Origin: Cyanobacteria bacterium K_DeepCast_35m_m2_023
GTDB taxonomy: Bacteria > Cyanobacteriota > Cyanobacteriia > PCC-6307 > Cyanobiaceae
Reading direction: 5' to 3'
DNA length: 9,196 nucleotides
Assembly (NCBI GenBank): GCA_016882345.1
Contig: VGQR01000058.1
Location: 1 to 9,196, forward strand
The notes below the pieces were generated by a model, which was not told the DNA's origin, made no database searches, and saw only the letters and a program-made list of their open reading frames with translations. Positions within the stretch are counted from its first letter, which is position 1. Each line of letters starts with the position of its first letter. The position numbers were made by a program, and so were the translations under genes. Below, one piece after another: positions 5,469 to 9,196 of this stretch.

Positions 5469-5609
5469 CTACTCTCGGTTGCATGCAAATCCAAGTTGAT
5501 GCAGCACCGTTGCCCTGGTCTCAAGATCCGTGGCCCTGAGCAGTTGGTCACGCGCCCCAGGGTTGTGGCGCAGCAGCCCAATGAGCTGATCCAGTTGCGC
5601 GTGGTCCAT
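5469..5609 (-). CDS. Short Nif11-domain-like ORF (46 residues), possibly truncated
   Basis: The ATG at 5609 opens a 46-residue frame ending at TAG 5471-5469. The peptide runs MDHAQLDQLIGLLRHNPGAR, then DQLLRATDLETRATVLHQLG (21-40), then FACNRE. This follows the Nif11 pattern: Leu-rich first helix, 'NP-x-x-R-D-Q-L' turn and second helix, 'T/D-L-E' start of the third helix, and 'A..LGF' end. It is very like the start of the 81-residue Nif11 protein at 8362 (LDAFVAAARQDPQLQNQL...GAGFA). It stops straight after the GF motif, whereas complete Nif11 proteins continue for 25-40 more residues. The downstream sequence in all three frames does not restore that tail. It may be a minimal single-domain protein or a decayed gene. 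An in-frame TGA lies nine codons upstream, so the ATG is the only good start. It sits 108 bp downstream of ftsH on the same strand. Confidence 0.45.
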   Translation of the reverse strand: MDHAQLDQLIGLLRHNPGARDQLLRATDLETRATVLHQLGFACNRE

Positions 5610-5678
5610 GCTGGCCCTGCCCGTGCTCTGGCTTCAGGCTGAGGCGGCCATCGCTCGGCAACTGCTGGGGGCGGTGGG

Positions 5679-5711
5679 TCTGCGGCTCAGCTGATGCAGC
5701 TCAGCCGCAGA
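5679..5711 (-). terminator. Hairpin at the ftsH 3' end
   Basis: TCTGCGGCT-C-AGCTG (5679-5693) and CAGCT-C-AGCCGCAGA (5697-5711) form a 15-position stem with one central mismatch and a 3-base loop. It starts 7 bases after the ftsH stop. There is no U-tract, so it may be a weak or factor-assisted terminator, or a 3'-end stabiliser. Confidence 0.5.
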
Positions 5712-5717
5712 GCTCGA

Positions 5718-7598
5718 TCAGGCAGGCAAGCGGGCTTCGTCGGGCATGACGCTGGCGGCGAGCAGGTCCTTGAGTTCGTCGCCTTCGATCACCTCTTTGT
5801 CGAGGATCTGCTGGGAGATGCGCTCGAGCAGCTCGCGGTTGTGGTGCAGGATCGCCAAGGCCCGATCGTGGGCCCGGTCCACCAGGCCCCGCACCTCGCG
5901 GTCGATGGCCTGGGCGGTGGTGTCGCTCACAGCGCGGCGTGGGTTGTTGGCGCCGCCCAAAAACCGGCTGCCGCCCTGCTTGTCGTAGGCCAGCGGTCCC
6001 AGGGTTTCGCTCATGCCGTAGGTGCCCACCATCTGCTCGGCGATGTCGGTGGCGCGCTGCAGGTCGTTGGCGGCGCCAGTGGTCACCGCACCAAAGACCA
6101 CTTCTTCGGCACTGCGGCCCCCCAGCAGGGTGGCGATCTGACCTTCGAGGTCGTCCTTGGAATTGAGGAAGCGCTCTTCGGTGGGCAGCTGCAGGGTGTA
6201 GCCCAGGGCGCTCATGCCGCGGGGCACGATCGAGATCTTGGCGACCTTGCTGCCGCCGGGCATCAGGTGGCCGACGATGGCGTGGCCCACCTCGTGATAG
6301 GCAACCACTTTCTTTTCGTCGGGTTGGAGCACGCGGCTCTTTTTCTCCAGGCCTGCAACGACCCGCTCGATCGCCTCGTTGAGGTCGCCCTGCTCGACGC
6401 TGGTGCGCTTGGCCCGGGCCGCCAGCAGTGCGGCCTCGTTCACGAGGTTGGCCAGGTCAGCACCGGCGAAACCGGCGGTGGCCTGGGCGATGCGATCGAG
6501 ATCCACCTCGCCCGAGAGCTTCACCTTTTTGGCATAGATGTCGAGGATGGTGCGGCGGCCGCTCAGGTCGGGGCGGTCGACCAGCACCTGGCGGTCGAAG
6601 CGGCCCGGGCGCAGCAGGGCGGCGTCGAGGGTTTCGGGCTGGTTGGTGGCTGCCAGCACGATCACCGGTTTGTCTTTGGCGGCGAAGCCGTCCATCTCGG
6701 TGAGCAGCTGGTTGAGGGTCTGCTCGCGCTCATCGTTGCCGCCAACCACACCCATCGAGCCCGCCCGGCTTTTGCCGATCGCATCGAGTTCGTCGATGAA
6801 AATGATGCAGGGGGCCTTTTTCTTGGCCTCTTCAAACAGATCGCGCACCCGGGCTGCGCCCGCGCCCACAAACAACTCAACAAATTCCGAGCCGCTGATG
6901 ATGAAGAATGGCACCCCGGCTTCACCGGCCACGGCCTTGGACAGCAGGGTCTTGCCGGTACCCGGAGGGCCCACCAGCAGCACACCCTTGGGGATGCGGG
7001 CACCGATGGCGGTGTAGCGCTCGGGTGTCTTGAGGAAATCGACGATTTCGGTCAGCTCGGCCTTGGCCTCGTCGACACCGGCCACGTCGGCAAAGGTGAC
7101 GCGCGATTCCTCATCGGGCACGTACACCTTGGCCTTGCTCTTGGTAAAGCTGAGGGCCCCTTGGGCGCCGCCCATGCCGCTGCGGCGGGCAAAGAACTGC
7201 AACACCAGAATGAAGATCAGCGGCGGCACAACCCAGCTCAGCGCCGTGGTGATGAAGCTCGGCTTCTTCGGGGGGGCAGCCGCAAACTCGACCCCGTGCT
7301 CTTCAAGCCGCTGGGGCAGATCCATATCAAAGATCGGCGTGGTCGAGAGCACCGTGGGGGCGTCCTCGGCCGGCGGCGCCTTGAGCTCGTAGCGGATCTG
7401 GTCGCTGGTGATGTAGGCCCGTTTGACGTTGTTGTCGTTGACCTGGTCGATGAACAGCGAGTAGGGCACCCGGGGCACTTGGTTGGCCGGGTTGGGTAGG
7501 AAGTTGCTGAACAGCAGCAGCACGCCAAAGCCGATCAACAGCAGATTGACGATGCCCACACGCCGATTGGGCTGGTTTTCGTCCTGACGGATGGCCAT
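5718..7598 (-). CDS. ftsH: FtsH, membrane-anchored ATP-dependent zinc metalloprotease
   Basis: This hexameric AAA+ protease extracts and degrades membrane proteins; in cyanobacteria this includes damaged photosystem subunits in the thylakoid. The 626-residue protein has transmembrane segments at ~15-32 and ~117-136 bracketing a luminal/periplasmic domain. Walker A is GPPGTGKT (210-217) and Walker B is IIFIDE (265-270). The second region of homology is [20 protein letters not shown] (317-336). The zinc motif HEVGH (435-439) has a likely third ligand at Asp512 ([10 protein letters not shown]). The pore loop is [17 protein letters not shown]. Length and motifs are complete. The luminal domain ([10 protein letters not shown]) and HEVGH in place of HEAGH recall the Synechocystis FtsH4 type more than the FtsH2/3 PSII-repair pair, but that subtype call is from memory. 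The ATG at 7598 is the natural start. The gene diverges from the SRAP gene across 86 bp. Confidence 0.97.
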   Translation of the reverse strand: MAIRQDENQPNRRVGIVNLLLIGFGVLLLFSNFLPNPANQVPRVPYSLFIDQVNDNNVKRAYITSDQIRYELKAPPAEDAPTVLSTTPIFDMDLPQRLEEHGVEFAAAPPKKPSFITTALSWVVPPLIFILVLQFFARRSGMGGAQGALSFTKSKAKVYVPDEESRVTFADVAGVDEAKAELTEIVDFLKTPERYTAIGARIPKGVLLVGPPGTGKTLLSKAVAGEAGVPFFIISGSEFVELFVGAGAARVRDLFEEAKKKAPCIIFIDELDAIGKSRAGSMGVVGGNDEREQTLNQLLTEMDGFAAKDKPVIVLAATNQPETLDAALLRPGRFDRQVLVDRPDLSGRRTILDIYAKKVKLSGEVDLDRIAQATAGFAGADLANLVNEAALLAARAKRTSVEQGDLNEAIERVVAGLEKKSRVLQPDEKKVVAYHEVGHAIVGHLMPGGSKVAKISIVPRGMSALGYTLQLPTEERFLNSKDDLEGQIATLLGGRSAEEVVFGAVTTGAANDLQRATDIAEQMVGTYGMSETLGPLAYDKQGGSRFLGGANNPRRAVSDTTAQAIDREVRGLVDRAHDRALAILHHNRELLERISQQILDKEVIEGDELKDLLAASVMPDEARLPA

Positions 7599-7653
7599 GG
7601 CAGGCGACAGGCAACGACTGGTGGGGCCAAGCTAGGCCGTGTTAGGTCGACGC

Positions 7654-7683
7654 CGTTCGGCCGTCTGGGTGGGTTCCCGAACG
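7654..7683. repeat. Inverted repeat immediately before the SRAP start codon
   Basis: CGTTCGG (7654-7660) and CCGAACG (7677-7683) are perfect 7-bp complements separated by 16 bp. They end two bases before the ATG at 7685. In mRNA the stem would cover the ribosome-binding region; in DNA it could be an operator in the ftsH/SRAP divergent gap. It does not match the LexA box. Confidence 0.4.
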
Positions 7684-7684
7684 C

Positions 7685-8365
7685 ATGTGTGGACGCTTTG
7701 CCCTCGACAGTCCGTTGCCGCCACTGCGGCGTCGTTTGCAGGGTCACTTACCTGCTGGGCTGGAGGCGTACTACGCGCCCCGATCGCTGATCAGGCCTGG
7801 TGAGCCGGTGCTGATTCAGCGCCACGAGCACGGCCGGCTTGAGCCGGCCTTGGTGCTGTGGGGTTTGCTGCCCGACTGGGTCAAGGACCCGCTGGCGCCG
7901 GGCCCCGATGGTCGTGCCCGGCCCCGGCCGTTTAATGCCCGCAGCGAAACCGTCGCCGAGAAGGCGACCTTTCGCGGCGCCTGGCGTCACCGGCGCTGCC
8001 TGATCCCGGCCGATGCCTTCTTTGAGAAGGGGCATCGCATCGCCCGCGGCGATGGAACCCTGTTTTGGCTGGCGGGGCTGTGGGAGCGCTGGATCGGCCC
8101 CGATGGCAGCGAGCTCGAGAGCTGCTGCGTGCTGACCACCCGGCCCAACGGGCTGCTGGCGCCTCTGCATGACCGCATGCCGGCGCTGATCCCCGATGGG
8201 CTCGAAGAGCCCTGGCTGGCACCGGCCGATGGGCCCGGATTGCGCACGCTTGCGCCGCTGCTCGAACCCTGGGACCCAGAGGGCTGGTGTGTGGTTCCGC
8301 CCGTTGCGGCAACACCCGTGGCGCCAGCCCGGCTAGACCAGCGACAACTGAACCTGTCGCTGTGA
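7685..8365 (+). CDS. SRAP-domain protein (SOS response-associated, HMCES/YedK family)
   Basis: SRAP proteins form a thiazolidine crosslink between their N-terminal Cys and abasic sites in single-stranded DNA, protecting them during replication; they can also reverse it. The 226-residue protein has Cys2 exposed after Met removal (MCGRF). It also has Asn84 in FNARSET (82-88), Glu114 in CLIPADAFFEKGHR and His162 in HDRMP (162-166). These correspond to the Cys-Asn-Glu-His active site. The usual FYEW around the catalytic Glu reads FFEK here, with Glu kept. The ATG at 7685 is fixed because Cys must be residue 2. It overlaps the next gene by 4 bp, so SRAP and the Nif11 protein are probably cotranslated. 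It is divergent from ftsH. No LexA box is visible upstream. Confidence 0.94.
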   Translation: MCGRFALDSPLPPLRRRLQGHLPAGLEAYYAPRSLIRPGEPVLIQRHEHGRLEPALVLWGLLPDWVKDPLAPGPDGRARPRPFNARSETVAEKATFRGAWRHRRCLIPADAFFEKGHRIARGDGTLFWLAGLWERWIGPDGSELESCCVLTTRPNGLLAPLHDRMPALIPDGLEEPWLAPADGPGLRTLAPLLEPWDPEGWCVVPPVAATPVAPARLDQRQLNLSL

Positions 8366-8607
8366 GCCTTGCCCAACTGGATGCGTTTGTGGCTGCGGCC
8401 CGTCAGGATCCGCAGCTGCAGAACCAGCTGGCGCAGCAGCTCGAGCTCAGTGACTTTCTGGCCTTGGCCCGCGGCGCTGGTTTTGCCGTTGACGAGGCTG
8501 ATGTGATTGCCGCGCAGGTGCGGGCCGAGCAGGCCCTGAGCGATGAAGAGCTGCAGCGCCGCGCAGGAGAGGAGGCGCGCAAGTTGCGCCACTTCATCAA
8601 CGCCTGA
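8362..8607 (+). CDS. Nif11 family small protein
   Basis: This 81-residue Nif11-domain protein has unknown role. Residues 1-45 fit the Nif11 helical domain: SLAQLDAFVAAARQDPQLQN, then LSDFLALARGAGFAVDE. LSDEEL (59-64) resembles the end of a RiPP leader. The tail then reads QRRAGEEARKLRHFINA instead of GG plus a Cys-rich core, so it is not a prochlorosin precursor. It is more likely a stand-alone Nif11 protein of the kind common in picocyanobacteria. The start is GTG at 8362, whose bases overlap the SRAP stop (GTGA), implying coupled translation. No in-frame ATG lies closer. The DUF427 gene follows after 13 bp. Confidence 0.88.
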   Translation: MSLAQLDAFVAAARQDPQLQNQLAQQLELSDFLALARGAGFAVDEADVIAAQVRAEQALSDEELQRRAGEEARKLRHFINA

Positions 8608-8620
8608 GTCCTGCGTCGCG

Positions 8621-9106
8621 ATGGCTGAGCGCGTTGCCGACTACCCGCGGCCCCCGGCCCTGCGGGCCAGCCATGATCCGGTACGGGTCGAGGTCCTGGG
8701 TCAGGTGCTGTGCGACACCGACGCCGCCGGCGGGCCTCTGCAGATCTGGAAGGTCTGCGAGACCTTTCATCCGCCCACGGTGTATCTGCCGCCTGCGGCG
8801 ATGCGGCTTGAGCTGCTTGAGCCGGCCCAGGGCCGCAGCTTCTGCGAGTGGAAGGGTGTAGCCCGTTACTTTGGCGTGGTTGCTTGTGGCCAGCGCATTC
8901 CCAAAGCGGTGTGGCACTACCCCGAGCCGACGCCCCTGTTTGCGCCGATCGCCGGATGGTTCGCCCTGTATCCGGGGCTGATGGAGGCGGTCTGGCTGGC
9001 GGCTGAGCGGGTGACCCCCCAGCCCGGCGGCTTCTACGGCGGCTGGATCACCTCCCAGGTGGAAGGTCCCTTCAAGGGAGACCCGCGGCATCCGGAGCTG
9101 ATCTGA
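8621..9106 (+). CDS. DUF427 domain-containing protein
   Basis: The 161-residue protein carries the DUF427 (PF04248) pattern of small beta-rich proteins of unknown function. The blocks are an N-terminal strand region with a predicted substrate-side TFHPPTVYLP (48-57), FCEWKGVARYF (74-84), and AVWHYPEPTP (96-105). A C-terminal extension follows, with IAGWFALYPG (110-119), GGFYGGWITSQVEGPFKG (136-153) and a Pro/Gly-rich end. This extension is familiar from picocyanobacterial members. The ATG at 8621 is chosen because it begins the conserved region and follows the Nif11 stop by 13 bp; the frame is open further upstream inside the Nif11 gene. It is the last gene of the SRAP-Nif11-DUF427 run. Function unknown. 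Confidence 0.88.
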   Translation: MAERVADYPRPPALRASHDPVRVEVLGQVLCDTDAAGGPLQIWKVCETFHPPTVYLPPAAMRLELLEPAQGRSFCEWKGVARYFGVVACGQRIPKAVWHYPEPTPLFAPIAGWFALYPGLMEAVWLAAERVTPQPGGFYGGWITSQVEGPFKGDPRHPELI

Positions 9107-9194
9107 GCCCCGGCAGCGGTTGGGCCAAGGCCGCCCCATGGCGCTCGATCGCCGTGGCCATCATCAGCAGCAGCTGTTGCTGCAGTGCCAGAGA
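9072..9194 (-). CDS. C-terminal tail of an unidentified convergent gene (partial)
   Basis: The minus-strand frame entering from the right edge is open for 40 codons to TGA at 9074-9072. The peptide begins SLALQQQLLLMMATAIERHG and ends PDAAGLP. About the first 30 codons have strong G/C third positions and a helical, Leu/Gln-rich composition, like a real protein C-terminus. The last 10 codons overlap the DUF427 gene on the opposite strand by 35 bp. The tail is vaguely like the ends of cyanobacterial MscS-type mechanosensitive channels, but 40 residues cannot settle identity. Confidence 0.4.
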   Translation of the reverse strand, partial: SLALQQQLLLMMATAIERHGAALAQPLPGLRSAPDAAGLP

Positions 9195-9196
9195 CG

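Noticed and set aside
5163..5642. Plus-strand open frame across the gap upstream of the CNBD
   Set aside because: It runs antisense to the start of the CNBD and to the short Nif11-like ORF, and has no domain pattern or start signals.
5694..7499. Long plus-strand open frame (about 600 codons) antisense to ftsH
   Set aside because: It is a shadow of the GC-rich ftsH gene, with low-complexity Gly/Ala/His-rich translation and no domain. The minus-strand FtsH is complete with all motifs.
7599..7684. LexA box in the ftsH/SRAP divergent region
   Set aside because: GGTCGACGCCGTTCG has a GTTC arm but no matching GTAC arm and the wrong base before GTTC. It fails the SOS consensus at several positions.
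1..9196. CRISPR array, IS element, integrase or prophage genes
   Set aside because: No regularly spaced repeats, transposase or recombinase motifs, or phage genes are visible on either strand.

Overview
The window looks like the chromosome of a high-GC picocyanobacterium (Cyanobium / marine Synechococcus group). This is inferred from gene content read by eye, not from a database search. The indicators are a cyanobacterial-type FtsH, a LexA with a cyanobacterial SOS-box-like operator, several Nif11-domain small proteins, a DUF427 protein of picocyanobacterial style, and few Shine-Dalgarno sequences.

Layout. The left edge holds a terminator hairpin and tRNA-Ala(GGC), then lexA, all on the minus strand. 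A plus-strand gene for a Nif11-leader-like protein runs divergently from lexA and converges on argF (ornithine carbamoyltransferase, minus) across a strong hairpin. Positions 2414-5213 hold a tightly packed minus-strand block. In transcription order it encodes a cyclic-nucleotide-binding domain (CNBD), a heme-oxygenase-like diiron oxidase (HDO), a class I SAM methyltransferase, and an Fe(II)/2-oxoglutarate dioxygenase of the TauD/clavaminate-synthase fold; argF follows. Upstream lie about 500 bp with a 16-bp palindrome and an unmarked 46-residue Nif11-like ORF, then ftsH (minus). Divergent from ftsH is a plus-strand run: an SRAP (HMCES/YedK-type) protein, a Nif11 protein and a DUF427 protein. 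The C-terminal tail of a convergent minus-strand gene enters from the right edge.

The most notable part is the block 2414-5213. The CNBD and HDO frames are the same reading frame, separated only by one amber codon (TAG, 4946-4944). The first ~36 residues of the 'HDO' ORF are the missing C-terminal end of the CNBD. The ancestral product is therefore most likely a single CNBD-HDO protein of about 385 residues, now either split with stop-restart at a GTG, read through, or broken. It is coupled by overlapping stop/start codons to the methyltransferase and the dioxygenase. Together they look like an uncharacterised oxidative small-molecule pathway under ligand control, inserted between the housekeeping genes ftsH and argF. 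The substrate cannot be read from the sequence.

lexA and the SRAP gene are both linked to DNA damage by family knowledge. Only lexA has a plausible LexA operator nearby.
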